The notes: generated from the letters alone by a model not told the origin. DNA of 64,000 nucleotides from Sphaerothrix gracilis (GCF_030405905.1 NZ_JASATW010000021.1:40030-104029); one strand, 5' to 3'. Shown: positions 25,376 to 34,299, counted from the stretch's first letter. Numbers and translations are program-made.

Positions 25376-26245
25376 GTGGCAGTTAAACCAGACTGGCTCA
25401 GGGTTAAAGCGCCTCAGTGGGAACGGGTGGGCAATGTCAAAGCCGTTTTGCAAGACTTGGGCCTCAATACCGTTTGCGAAGAAGCTTCCTGTCCCAATAT
25501 TGGCGAGTGCTTCAATGCAGGGACTGCTACTTTCTTGATCATGGGGCCTGCCTGCACCCGCGCCTGTCCCTACTGCGATATTGACTTTGAGAAAAAGCCG
25601 CAAGCATTAGATCCGACTGAGCCGCTGCGCCTAGCCGAAGCCGTCAAGCGGATGGCCCTCAACCATGTCGTTATTACGTCAGTCAACCGGGATGATTTGC
25701 CCGATGGCGGCGCTGCTCAGTTCGTGGCCTGCATTGCGGCTATTCGTCAAGCTTCACCCCAGACGACGATTGAGGTGCTAATCCCCGATCTCTGCGGCAA
25801 CTGGGAAGCCTTAGAGACTATTTTGTCGGCCCAGCCGGAAGTGCTGAATCACAACACGGAAACGATTCCACGGCTGTACCGCCGGGTTCGGCCTCAAGGC
25901 GACTATACCCGGTCGCTGGAACTGCTGCAGCGCAGCCGAGCGATCGCCCCTGGGGTCTACACCAAATCTGGCATCATGGTCGGTCTGGGGGAAACTGGCG
26001 CTGAGGTGCAGCAGGTGATGGCCGATTTGCGTCAGGTGGACTGCGATATCCTCACTATCGGTCAGTATCTCCAGCCTAGCCCCAAGCATTTAGCAGTGCA
26101 GGATTTTGTCACGCCCCAGCAGTTTGCTCAGTGGCAGCAGCAGGGGCAAGCGCTGGGATTTTTGCAGGTGGTATCTTCGCCGCTGACCCGCAGTTCTTAT
26201 CATGCGGAGCAGGTAAGACAGCTAATGCAGCAGTTTCCGCGATAG
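25376..26245 (+). CDS. lipA: Lipoyl synthase
   Basis: Protein of 289 residues. A radical SAM enzyme that inserts two sulfurs into octanoyl groups on lipoyl domains. Both clusters are visible: the auxiliary cluster motif CEEASCPNIGEC (near 34-45) and the radical SAM CTRACPYCDI (near 60-69); the C-terminal RSSYHA supplies the Ser ligand. It starts at GTG (25376) with MAVKPDWLRV, the usual family N-terminus. Upstream lies a 298-base gap in which I see no gene. Confidence 0.97.
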   Translation: MAVKPDWLRVKAPQWERVGNVKAVLQDLGLNTVCEEASCPNIGECFNAGTATFLIMGPACTRACPYCDIDFEKKPQALDPTEPLRLAEAVKRMALNHVVITSVNRDDLPDGGAAQFVACIAAIRQASPQTTIEVLIPDLCGNWEALETILSAQPEVLNHNTETIPRLYRRVRPQGDYTRSLELLQRSRAIAPGVYTKSGIMVGLGETGAEVQQVMADLRQVDCDILTIGQYLQPSPKHLAVQDFVTPQQFAQWQQQGQALGFLQVVSSPLTRSSYHAEQVRQLMQQFPR

Positions 26246-26262
26246 GTGTTCTAGCTGGAGGG

Positions 26263-27213
26263 TTACAGCAGCGAGCCGTCTTTGGCGGGTTCAACCGCGC
26301 TCAGGCCGTTTGAGTCACTGGTGGTAGGGGCGGGGACAACGCGATCGAAGCTGGTGTAGTCGATGGCCCGCCGCCCATCATCTGTCCACAGCAGAATGTC
26401 CGCTAGACGATAGCCCCACAAAATCTCCTCGGAAACAAAAGAATGGCGAGCATGAATGGTTTGAGAAACTGTCTCGTCTAATCCAGTAAAGGCCACGACA
26501 ATCTCCGCATTGGCGGCTGCCAGTGACTCCGGCGTTTCTCCATAGAGCGGGCTGCTGGCGTCAATTGGGTGCATGGCCGTCCAGGTGAGAGCGAACAGGG
26601 GGGTATGGGAGCGAGTGAGCTGCAGATCATGAAACCGCCGCAGGTATTCTCCCTCTAAGGTCACTTCGTCTCGTACCAAGGTGACCCAAAGCTGAGCTTC
26701 CAGGATGCGATTGCGCCGCTTATTGGCGGTGCGGAACATCAGGGTAGGGACACCGTTGTGCCGGGAAATCACGGCGTAGTGGCTAAACAAAATGCGGGCG
26801 GTGGGTAGGGCAAAGCGGGTAAAAATTAGCCCGGTTGCCATTGCCACAAATAGCAGTCCGGCAAAGGCTTCGATCACAACCAGCAGGTTGGCGTAGGTGG
26901 TCGTTGGGTGCATACTGCCGTAGCCAATGGAGGCCATTGTCTGCACGCTGAAGAAAAAGGCGTCCATCAGCGACCCGTCTGAGTTGGCGATGCAGTCACC
27001 CCCAGCAAAATAGGCGATCGCAAATAGGGTATTGATCAGCAAGTAGATCAGGCTCAGCAGCCCGATAAATCCTGTCCAGGGAATTGTCAACAAGAGATGA
27101 TAGAGATCGCGCCACTGCGAATGAGGATCGCCTAAACGTACTACGTCAGGGACTTCGCCATCCCTAACCACTAGCCGCGATGAAGGACGGCGAGCCTGCT
27201 GCCTAAAAACCAT
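26263..27213 (-). CDS. KirBac-type inward-rectifier potassium channel
   Basis: Protein of 316 residues from the ATG at 27213, with AGGAG 6 bases upstream; an upstream extension to 27276 lacks support. A slide helix, TM1 (about 45-70), pore helix and selectivity filter SIGYG (95-99, in MASIGYGSMHP), TM2 (about 107-131), then the immunoglobulin-like cytoplasmic domain (about 145-290) with MFRTANKRRNRILEAQ and LTWTAMHPID. The first filter residue is Ser where most channels have Thr. The filter still fits K+ selectivity. Gating ligand unknown; KirBac channels often respond to lipids or pH. Confidence 0.92.
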   Translation of the reverse strand: MVFRQQARRPSSRLVVRDGEVPDVVRLGDPHSQWRDLYHLLLTIPWTGFIGLLSLIYLLINTLFAIAYFAGGDCIANSDGSLMDAFFFSVQTMASIGYGSMHPTTTYANLLVVIEAFAGLLFVAMATGLIFTRFALPTARILFSHYAVISRHNGVPTLMFRTANKRRNRILEAQLWVTLVRDEVTLEGEYLRRFHDLQLTRSHTPLFALTWTAMHPIDASSPLYGETPESLAAANAEIVVAFTGLDETVSQTIHARHSFVSEEILWGYRLADILLWTDDGRRAIDYTSFDRVVPAPTTSDSNGLSAVEPAKDGSLL

Positions 27214-27257
27214 GTTTGTCTCCTGCGAGGAACTCCTAGCCTGACTCCATAAACGGA

Positions 27258-27285
27258 AAGGGCACGGCGTCGTCACGGTGCCCTT
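27258..27285. promoter_or_regulatory. Inverted repeat in the divergent region upstream of the channel gene
   Basis: The arms AAGGGCAC (27258-27265) and GTGCCCTT (27278-27285) are separated by 12 bases. It lies between two divergent genes, in the leader of the channel gene, where a terminator is not expected, so an operator or a leader hairpin is more likely. No T-run follows on either strand. Confidence 0.3.
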
Positions 27286-27448
27286 GGGGGTGAAGCTGAG
27301 AAAAGCTGCTGCTAATCGAGGCTGAAATTTAAAAAGTCATTTTTAGTTGATAATCTTTAGCAAAAGATAACATCTATAGACTTTGAGTGACGAGCGATCG
27401 CCTTTGAAACCTGTGATATGAATAGAAGGCACTGAGGCAGGGCACAAA

Positions 27449-28744
27449 ATGGCTGAAAGCTTACTGTTAGCGTTTCGAGAAGCCTATCAAAATTTGGACC
27501 TATTGCCGCTGCTGGATGAAAATGAGCTGGCTAAATTTCGGGTGCCCTATGGCGGCGAGGTTTTAGCGGAACTACAGCAGCTTGTGGAAGATGATGGTTC
27601 TGAAAACGGCAAGACAATTTTTGCCGGACACCGAGGCTGCGGCAAGTCCACTTTGCTAGCAGAGTTTGGCCGTCAGTGTCAGCAGCGGGGCTATTTTGTC
27701 GTCTTCTTTTCAATTGCCGACACCATTGAAATGTCGGACGTCAACCATATCAATATCCTCTTTGCGATCGCCGTTAATCTGATGTATCAGGCTGAGCGAG
27801 AGAATGTGAAAATTCCAGCGGGCACAAAGGAGGCCTTTAACCAGTGGTTTGCCACCAAAACCCGAATTGAAACGGAGACGCCAGTGAGCGCGGAGGTTTC
27901 CGTTGGGTTTAATCTGTTTGAATTTATTCGGGGCAAGCTCAAGTCTGAGGCCAGCATCCGTAACGAAATTAAGCAGGAGTTTGAGCGCAAAATTTCTGAC
28001 TTAGTTGCCCAGATCAATATCATGGCGGCGGCCATTAAAAACGTAACCAATAAAAAGGTGCTGGTCATCATCGACGACCTAGATAAGCTCGATTTGGCGG
28101 TTGTCCGCGAGGTTTACAAAGAGCATATCAAGGCGCTGTTTCTGCCCGGTTTTCAGATTATCTACACAACTCCGGTGGCCTCCCTGCGAGACGCTTCGCT
28201 GCGGGCGATGATGATTACGGAGACCGATAATCAGATTGTGGAGATGCCTGTCAGCAAGCTCTTTGCTAAAGGAGAGCGGCGGCAGCCAGAGCCAGAAGCG
28301 ATCGCTCCGGCAGTCAGTACCCTGTGTGAAGTGCTGAAAAAGCGTATTCCTAGCGGTGTTTTGGAGCCGGAAACCGCGACGCAAATTGTAATCAACAGCG
28401 GCGGCGTGATGCGGGAGCTGATTCGCTTGGCGAATGTGTGCTGTCGCATTTGTCTGCGGCAGATTCGGTGGCAGCCCGACCGCTCAGATATTGCTATTGA
28501 TCAGGCAGTTCTGCAGCAGGGGATTAAAGAACTGCGGCTAGATTTTGAAATGACTCTGGGCAAGGCCGATTTTGAAATTTTGCGTACCACCCACGAGCGG
28601 TTTTTACCTGATGATCCAAAGGAGCAAAAATTTCTAGACTTATTACATGGGCTGCACGTGCTGGAGTATCGCAATGATGAGATTTGGTACGACCTGCACC
28701 CCATTGTGGAAGAGCTGCTACGGCGCAAGGAGCTAATTGAGTGA
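27449..28744 (+). CDS. P-loop ATPase (STAND/AAA-like) coupled to a TPR protein
   Basis: Protein of 431 residues. N-terminal lead with RVPYGGEVLAELQQL, Walker A AGHRGCGKST (near 60-69), Walker B KKVLVIIDDLDK (near 203-214), a sensor-like Thr-rich strand IIYTTPVASL, and a C-terminal winged-helix region ending LHPIVEELLRRKELIE. The middle (about 115-195) is helical, with a cyanobacteria-typical insertion. There is no obvious effector domain. The stop overlaps the GTG of the TPR gene by 4 bases, which indicates translational coupling and a joint complex. By analogy with STAND-type systems it may be a signalling or defence NTPase, which is inference. Confidence 0.8.
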   Translation: MAESLLLAFREAYQNLDLLPLLDENELAKFRVPYGGEVLAELQQLVEDDGSENGKTIFAGHRGCGKSTLLAEFGRQCQQRGYFVVFFSIADTIEMSDVNHINILFAIAVNLMYQAERENVKIPAGTKEAFNQWFATKTRIETETPVSAEVSVGFNLFEFIRGKLKSEASIRNEIKQEFERKISDLVAQINIMAAAIKNVTNKKVLVIIDDLDKLDLAVVREVYKEHIKALFLPGFQIIYTTPVASLRDASLRAMMITETDNQIVEMPVSKLFAKGERRQPEPEAIAPAVSTLCEVLKKRIPSGVLEPETATQIVINSGGVMRELIRLANVCCRICLRQIRWQPDRSDIAIDQAVLQQGIKELRLDFEMTLGKADFEILRTTHERFLPDDPKEQKFLDLLHGLHVLEYRNDEIWYDLHPIVEELLRRKELIE

Positions 28745-30228
28745 GCTGGGCAGAGCTAGAGCCGCAAAACCAAGATGCCTATGATGATTTGGTGATTGCG
28801 ATCGAGGCCAGTGACCAAAAGCTGAGTCTGCTGCTCGCTGCCTGTGATGATAGTCAGTTGCGCAACGAAATTATCGATCGCTATGAAGCTGAACTTAAAC
28901 CAGATGTCCGCCCCTACCGCCTGACGCTATCTCTGGAAGACCCCAGCTTAAAGGCGGCACTGAATCAGCTTGTAGCGCAGGAATCTCATCTGCAAGCTGG
29001 CGGTCGGTCGGTGGTGACGATTACGGGGACGGAGCAGCTCCGGTTTTTGAAGCTAGGGGCTGAGCGATCGCAGCAGGAAACCTTTTTTGGTTATTTGCAG
29101 TGGACACGGGAGGGACTGCGGCAGTTTCACTTTCCGGTTGTGCTGTGGATGACCCATCAGATGCTGACTGACCTCAGCCAAGCGGCTCCTGATTTCTGGA
29201 GCTGGCGGCAGGGAGTTTTTCGCTTTGCGTCGCGCAAAACGGCGGCAGTACCGGTGCGGGCGATTGAGTCAATCCGCAATTTGGACGGTCTAGAGCTGCC
29301 CGACCGCGATGCTGTGACGATTCCACTCGCAGATCTAGAAGCGCTAATTGCCCAGACCGAAGCCAAAAATCCCAACGATCCGCTCCTAGCTCCGCTTTAC
29401 AGTCAAATCAGCCAGGTTCATCTAAATCGAGCTTTGGCAGGGCAGTCCTATGGCTATGCGACCGAGCTGGAGCAGGCTGAGAAATATTGTCAAAAGGCGA
29501 TCGCCTTGCAACGTCAGTTTAACCAGCTTGAGGATAAAGCAGAGAGCTTACACCGTCTAGGTTCAATTTATCTTTCTAGTGGACGCTATGCCTTAGCCGA
29601 GTTTTCTCTCAAAGCTTCTTTGAGAGCACGTCGACAAATCTCTGATAAATTAAACTCAGAATTCCTAACAAACTTAAGTGATTTAGCCAATTCATATGCT
29701 TTACAAAATCGTTATCGTGAAGCAGAGCCACTTTATCTGCAAGTTTTAGAGCAGCGTAGACGGCTATTAGGTAAGTCTCATCCAGATGTAGCAGCAAGCC
29801 TGAACAATTTAGCTAATTTATACGAATCTCAGGGTCGCTACAGCAAAGCTGAATCACTCTATCTTGAAGCTTTGAAGCTGCGTAGAGAGGCAGTTGGCGA
29901 ATCTCATCCAGATATGGCATTAGCACTCAATAATTTAGCTAACTTATATCAAGAACAGGCGCTTTATGATCAGGCAGAACCGCTCTATTTAGAGGCTATA
30001 CAGCTATCTAAACAGCTATTAGGTAAATCTCATCCAGATGTGGCAACAAGCTTAAATAATTTAGGATTTTTGTTCGAATCGCAACAGCAATATAATAAAG
30101 CTAAATCCCTGTATCTCGAAGCTATTGAAATTGCAAAGAACAAGTTGGGCATGAATCATCCTGATACCCAGCTTTTTCAAGAAAATTTAGATCGTTTGAG
30201 CAAAAGATTGAGACAGCAAATCGATTAG
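28741..30228 (+). CDS. TPR (kinesin light chain type) protein with degenerate NTPase-like N-terminus
   Basis: Protein of 495 residues starting at a GTG that overlaps the ATPase stop. Residues 1-200 form an alpha/beta region with strands such as VVTITGTEQL and FPVVLWMTHQ, like a P-loop domain that has lost its Walker A, then FWSWRQGVFRF. Residues 235-485 are TPR units, including three 42-residue kinesin-light-chain repeats marked by (L/V)G(K/E)SHPD followed by LNNLA. TPRs bind peptides or a partner. The TPR half is clearly AT-richer than the first half and its neighbours. Confidence 0.85.
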   Translation: MSWAELEPQNQDAYDDLVIAIEASDQKLSLLLAACDDSQLRNEIIDRYEAELKPDVRPYRLTLSLEDPSLKAALNQLVAQESHLQAGGRSVVTITGTEQLRFLKLGAERSQQETFFGYLQWTREGLRQFHFPVVLWMTHQMLTDLSQAAPDFWSWRQGVFRFASRKTAAVPVRAIESIRNLDGLELPDRDAVTIPLADLEALIAQTEAKNPNDPLLAPLYSQISQVHLNRALAGQSYGYATELEQAEKYCQKAIALQRQFNQLEDKAESLHRLGSIYLSSGRYALAEFSLKASLRARRQISDKLNSEFLTNLSDLANSYALQNRYREAEPLYLQVLEQRRRLLGKSHPDVAASLNNLANLYESQGRYSKAESLYLEALKLRREAVGESHPDMALALNNLANLYQEQALYDQAEPLYLEAIQLSKQLLGKSHPDVATSLNNLGFLFESQQQYNKAKSLYLEAIEIAKNKLGMNHPDTQLFQENLDRLSKRLRQQID

Positions 30229-30292
30229 ATTTGATTCAAAGTGAACAGTCAATGTAGGACAATAGCAGAGCTTTTAATCAAATCGCTCAAAC

Positions 30293-30910
30293 ATGCTTGC
30301 CTACAGCATTGGCCTGATTGCCACCGCCGTGTTTTCCATTACTGGCGTGCTTGCCGCCGCGCGGCAGGAGATGGATATTTTCACTATTGCCGTGATTGGG
30401 GTAGTGACGGCTTTGGGGGGTGGCACCGTCCGCGACATGCTGATGGATACGCCCGTGTTTTGGCTGCGCAATACCTCGTATCTATGGATAGCGCTTTTGG
30501 CCGCACTGCTGGCCTTTTTTGGGGCTCGTCTGTTTCAGACCACCTATCGGCTGCTGCTGTATTTTGACGGTTTGGGCGTAGCCCTGTTCAGCCTGCAAGC
30601 CCTACATAAGGCATTGGCGCTCAAATTTACAGCTCCGGTGGCGATCGCGATGGCTGTGCTCACGGGCATTGGCGGCGGCCTCATTCGCGACGTGCTCACC
30701 GGACGCCCCACGCTGCTGATGTCACGGGAGCTATATGCCACTCCCATTTTGCTGGGCTGTTCTCTCTACGCCCTGCTGCGGTACTGGTTTCCTAATTTTG
30801 AGGGCAGCGACTGGATCGCCTTTGCCCTAATTTTTGGCCTGCGGGCAGCGGCGATTCACTGGAAGCTAGCCATGCCTAACTGGTTGACCTTTCGTAACGG
30901 CGAGCGATAA
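30293..30910 (+). CDS. TRIC/UPF0126 family membrane channel
   Basis: Protein of 205 residues with seven predicted membrane helices in two similar halves. Each half carries the family signature: GVVTALGGGTVRDML (about 36-50) and GIGGGLIRDVL (about 122-132). Bacterial members relate to trimeric intracellular cation channels that conduct K+; some are annotated as glycine permeases or YicG. It is placed on the + strand 64 bases after the TPR gene, possibly its own transcript. Substrate here is not determined. Confidence 0.88.
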   Translation: MLAYSIGLIATAVFSITGVLAAARQEMDIFTIAVIGVVTALGGGTVRDMLMDTPVFWLRNTSYLWIALLAALLAFFGARLFQTTYRLLLYFDGLGVALFSLQALHKALALKFTAPVAIAMAVLTGIGGGLIRDVLTGRPTLLMSRELYATPILLGCSLYALLRYWFPNFEGSDWIAFALIFGLRAAAIHWKLAMPNWLTFRNGER

Positions 30911-30942
30911 TAATACTCGGTCAAAGCTCATACACGGCGGTC

Positions 30943-31542
30943 ATGATTAAAAACGACACCTGGATTCATCAAATGGCGGCTGACGGCTTGATTGCCCCTT
31001 TTGAGCCTCAGCTAGTCCGGCAGATACCGTTGGAAGATACAGGGCGATCGCGCCACGTCATCAGCTACGGCCTCTCTTCCTACGGCTATGACATTCGCCT
31101 GTCTCCAGCCGAGTTTAGGATCTTTCGCCACATCCCCGGCACCGTCGTTGACCCTAAAAACTTCAACCCCGACAACCTAGAACCCACCGCCCTGCGCACC
31201 GACGAGAACGGCAGCTACTTTATTCTGCCTGCCCATTCTTACGGGCTGGGGGTAGCCCTAGAGAACATCCAGGTACCCAACAATATCAGCGTCATTTGTA
31301 TAGGTAAATCTACTTATGCCCGCTGCGGTATTATTGCAAATCTAACGCCCGCTGAGGCGGGCTGGCGGGGGCATCTCACCTTGGAATTTTCCAATTCCTC
31401 CAGTGCTGACTGCCGAATTTACGCCAACGAGGGCGTGGTGCAGCTTCTCTTCTTTGAAGGAGAACCCTGTGCCATTAGCTACGAAACCCGGCAGGGTAAA
31501 TATCAGGATCAGCCCGAAGCCGTCACCCTAGCGAGGGTCTAA
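30943..31542 (+). CDS. dcd: dCTP deaminase
   Basis: Protein of 199 residues of the trimeric dUTPase fold. It deaminates dCTP to dUTP, feeding dTMP synthesis. Seen: ISYGLSSYGYDIRLS, the trimer-interface CIGKSTYARCGI, and the catalytic region TPAEAGWRGHLTLEFSNSS with the general-base Glu in LEF; then VVQLLFF and YQDQ. It begins 32 bases after the TRIC gene stop. Whether the enzyme is mono- or bifunctional (with dUTPase activity) cannot be told. Confidence 0.95.
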   Translation: MIKNDTWIHQMAADGLIAPFEPQLVRQIPLEDTGRSRHVISYGLSSYGYDIRLSPAEFRIFRHIPGTVVDPKNFNPDNLEPTALRTDENGSYFILPAHSYGLGVALENIQVPNNISVICIGKSTYARCGIIANLTPAEAGWRGHLTLEFSNSSSADCRIYANEGVVQLLFFEGEPCAISYETRQGKYQDQPEAVTLARV

Positions 31543-31657
31543 TCAGAGGCGGCAGATAAGCTGTATTAAGCATTATCAAGTCTTGATCTCATTGGGCAGA
31601 CTCCTCTAAACGGTTTTCTAAAATGACTTTCAGAACGGTCATAACTAGAGCGGTGTG

Positions 31658-32431
31658 ATGAAGATAGGAATAACGCGGGAAGCTGCTCGATTAGAGGCAC
31701 TGCGGCAGTACAACATCTTAGATACTCCGGCTGAGCAAGCGTATGACGATATCACTGCCCTGGCCGCTTTTATCTGCAACGTGCCGATCGCGCTGGTCAG
31801 TCTGGTGGATGAGCACCGTCAGTGGTTTAAATCAAAAGTAGGGCTGGATATCCAGGAAACTAGCCGCGATGTCTCATTTTGCGCTCGCGCCATCCTGAAT
31901 CAGGACATGCTGATTGTGAATGATGCTTTGAAAGATGAGCGTTTTTGGAACAATCCCTTAGTTGTTCATGCTCCTGGAATTCGCTTCTATGCGGGTGTTC
32001 CCCTGATTTCTCCTAGGGGCTATCCCATTGGTACGCTCTGCGTCATTGACTATCAGCCCAACCAACTCTCACCGCACCAGCAGCAAGTGCTGACGGCTTT
32101 AGCCCGCCAAGTTGTGGTACAGCTTGAGTTACGCCGGGTTTCGTCTCAGCTAGCAGAGACATTGGACAAGCTAGAGCTGATGGCGGGTTTGATTCCGATT
32201 TGCTCCTATTGCAAAGGTATTCGCAACGATCAGGGCTACTGGTCAACGGTCGAGCAGTTCATAGAACAACATGCAGACGTTGAGTTTACCCACGGTATTT
32301 GCGATGACTGTATGCAGCAGCACTTTCCAGAGGTTGCTCAGATTTTGCTGACAGAAGCTGAAGCGAGAAAAGATGGCGAATCTGCAGAGCAAAATAGGTC
32401 ACCTAAGTCAAACGAAGGGTTTCTGGGCTAG
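31658..32431 (+). CDS. GAF-domain protein with C-terminal four-Cys motif
   Basis: Protein of 257 residues from the ATG at 31658 (a GTG directly precedes it). A GAF domain occupies about 12-165, with the SLVDEHRQWFKS and DVSFCARAI segments typical of GAF domains that precede cyclases and kinases. A coiled linker follows (169-180), then a compact Cys motif: PICSYCKGIRNDQGYW and GICDDCMQ, four cysteines in two CxxC pairs, which is found at the C-terminus of some response regulators and PAS proteins. It probably binds a metal. No output domain exists, so it may act through protein contacts. Confidence 0.82.
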   Translation: MKIGITREAARLEALRQYNILDTPAEQAYDDITALAAFICNVPIALVSLVDEHRQWFKSKVGLDIQETSRDVSFCARAILNQDMLIVNDALKDERFWNNPLVVHAPGIRFYAGVPLISPRGYPIGTLCVIDYQPNQLSPHQQQVLTALARQVVVQLELRRVSSQLAETLDKLELMAGLIPICSYCKGIRNDQGYWSTVEQFIEQHADVEFTHGICDDCMQQHFPEVAQILLTEAEARKDGESAEQNRSPKSNEGFLG

Positions 32432-32593
32432 GAAAATGATCCGTCTCAAACTCCAGCTAGCTCTGAGTGATTGGGACTTTAAACCATTGGGCCTAAAATT
32501 CTGAGCAGTTTTGGCTATGGTGTTGTTCTCAAAGGATTTTCACTGGATCAGAACATCTTGATAGGACACCCTGCTGTTTTTACAGGCTTTACC

Positions 32594-32881
32594 ATGAACT
32601 TAAATCAAGCTCGTCTGCGCCAGCTCCACCGGACTCTGGTGCCGATTGTAGTGCTGCCGCTGCTGCTAACCTTGACTACCGGGATGCTGTTTCAGTTTGC
32701 AGTGGCTAGCGATCGCGCTAGTGATTTTATCTGGCTGCTAGCGCTGCACCGAGGTAAATTTGGCTCCATCAACCTAGAGTTTATATATCCTTTCTTAAAC
32801 GCGCTGGGGCTGCTGACGATGATTGTCACCGGCACGCTGATGTGGCTGAAAACCGCCAATCGCAAACGCCGAGCTTCCTAG
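32594..32881 (+). CDS. Small membrane protein, PepSY-TM-like
   Basis: Protein of 95 residues from the ATG at 32594; a TTG 36 bases upstream is less likely. Two membrane helices: VPIVVLPLLLTLTTGMLFQF (about 15-34) and LNALGLLTMIVTGTLMWL (about 68-85), with LHRTLVPI and a basic tail. The layout resembles the half-unit of PepSY-associated membrane proteins, but no clear PepSY domain exists. The function is unknown. The next gene converges 9 bases away. Confidence 0.6.
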   Translation: MNLNQARLRQLHRTLVPIVVLPLLLTLTTGMLFQFAVASDRASDFIWLLALHRGKFGSINLEFIYPFLNALGLLTMIVTGTLMWLKTANRKRRAS

Positions 32882-32890
32882 CCTGAGCGC

Positions 32891-34288
32891 TCAAGGGGTT
32901 TCCACAGGCAGACAAACGGCAAAGCAGGTCTCACCGGGGACTGACTCAACCGCCAGGGTGCCGTGGTGGCGATTTTCCACAATGCGACGAACGGTTTCTA
33001 GCCCCAAGCCAGAACCTTTGCCTACGGCCTTGGTTGTAAAGAAAGGCTCGTAGATGCGGGACTGGATTTCCGGGGGGATGCCCGTACCAGAGTCAATAAT
33101 TTCTACCCGCACAAAGCCTTGAAAGCGGCAGGTTTTAATCGTTAGCGTCCCTTTGCCGTCCATCGCATCAATGGCGTTGTCAATCAGGTTTGTCCACACC
33201 TGGTTGAGTTCGCTGCCGTGGGCCGGAATTTTGGGCAGATTTTCGTGGTAGTGGCGGCAGACCTGGATGCCGTGTTTCAGCTTGAAGGAAAACAGCCGCA
33301 GCGTATCTTCTAGGCCATCATGCACGTCGATGATTTGCTGCGCTCCCTGATCCATGTAGGAATAGGACTTCATCGACTTGACTAGAGTAGATATGCGCTC
33401 CGCCCCGTGCAGGCCGCTGTGAATCATGGAAACGACTTCAAAGGATAGGGCCAGCCAGCGCACGCCCTGATCGCGCATTTCGGAAGGATCGTCGCGCCAG
33501 CGCTGAGTTAGCTTTTCTAAGGTAGCGGTGTCAATGCCAGCGATCGCTAGGGGTTCTGCCAGCTTCCACGCCTGCTCAACGCCATAGTCTTCCAGCCAGT
33601 CCAGCAGTTCATCTTCGCGATCGCTGAGGGTCATCGCATCAACGCTGCGGTGCAAAATCGCCTCATAGCCGGCATCACGAGCCGCCTGCCACTGCTGGGT
33701 ATGGGACTGCTCCACGTGGCGCTGACCGTAGAGCAGGTTCATTTTTTCCAGCTCTCGAATGGCCGGAATCACGTCTCGCAGCGCCCGCACCAGCGCCGCC
33801 GCCGGGTTGTTCAGTTCGTGGGCCAGTCCGGCGGAGAGGGTTCCCAGCGCTGCCATTTTTTCCCGGTTGCGGATAAAAGATTCTAGGCCCCGCAGCCGCT
33901 GCTGAAATAGGCGAAAAACCGAGCGTTCAAAGTCGCGGCACTCGTGTAGCAGGGTGAGAAAGTCATCGCCTGACACCTCATGCAGATGACACTCGCTCAT
34001 GGCCCGCATTGTCACCATCGCCGGTTCCCCCGTGAGCACCGGAATTTCACCAAAAAACACCGGCGCATCATGCTGGCCAATGGGCATCTCCACCCCTTCG
34101 CTCTGGCGGGTAATGGCAATGCGGCCACACACCAAGATGTAGATATTTTCAGTCTGCTCACCTTCCTGAACTAAGGCTGTGCCCGGATCTAGCCGCATCG
34201 ATTCAGCCCGATCGCACATCCATTCCAGGCGCGATCGCGGCAGATACTTAAACGGTTCCAACTCCAGCAGATCGTCAATACACTGCAT
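32891..34288 (-). CDS. Sensor histidine kinase with N-terminal cyclic-nucleotide-binding domain
   Basis: Protein of 465 residues. The cNMP-binding (CRP-like) domain spans about 10-125: LVQEGEQTENIYILVCGR and FFGEIPVLTGEPAMVTMRA. A helix leads to the H-box LSAGLAHELNNPAAA, with His157 as phosphorylation site, then a helical insertion, the N-box VWTNLIDNAIDAM, G1 DSGTGIPPE and G2 GKGSGLGLE. No membrane segment: a soluble kinase. It is the last gene of a leftward unit, 11 bases after the regulator-reductase. cAMP is a possible ligand, since an adenylate cyclase is encoded at 16-18 kb. Confidence 0.93.
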   Translation of the reverse strand: MQCIDDLLELEPFKYLPRSRLEWMCDRAESMRLDPGTALVQEGEQTENIYILVCGRIAITRQSEGVEMPIGQHDAPVFFGEIPVLTGEPAMVTMRAMSECHLHEVSGDDFLTLLHECRDFERSVFRLFQQRLRGLESFIRNREKMAALGTLSAGLAHELNNPAAALVRALRDVIPAIRELEKMNLLYGQRHVEQSHTQQWQAARDAGYEAILHRSVDAMTLSDREDELLDWLEDYGVEQAWKLAEPLAIAGIDTATLEKLTQRWRDDPSEMRDQGVRWLALSFEVVSMIHSGLHGAERISTLVKSMKSYSYMDQGAQQIIDVHDGLEDTLRLFSFKLKHGIQVCRHYHENLPKIPAHGSELNQVWTNLIDNAIDAMDGKGTLTIKTCRFQGFVRVEIIDSGTGIPPEIQSRIYEPFFTTKAVGKGSGLGLETVRRIVENRHHGTLAVESVPGETCFAVCLPVETP

Positions 34289-34299
34289 CAGTGAGTTCC

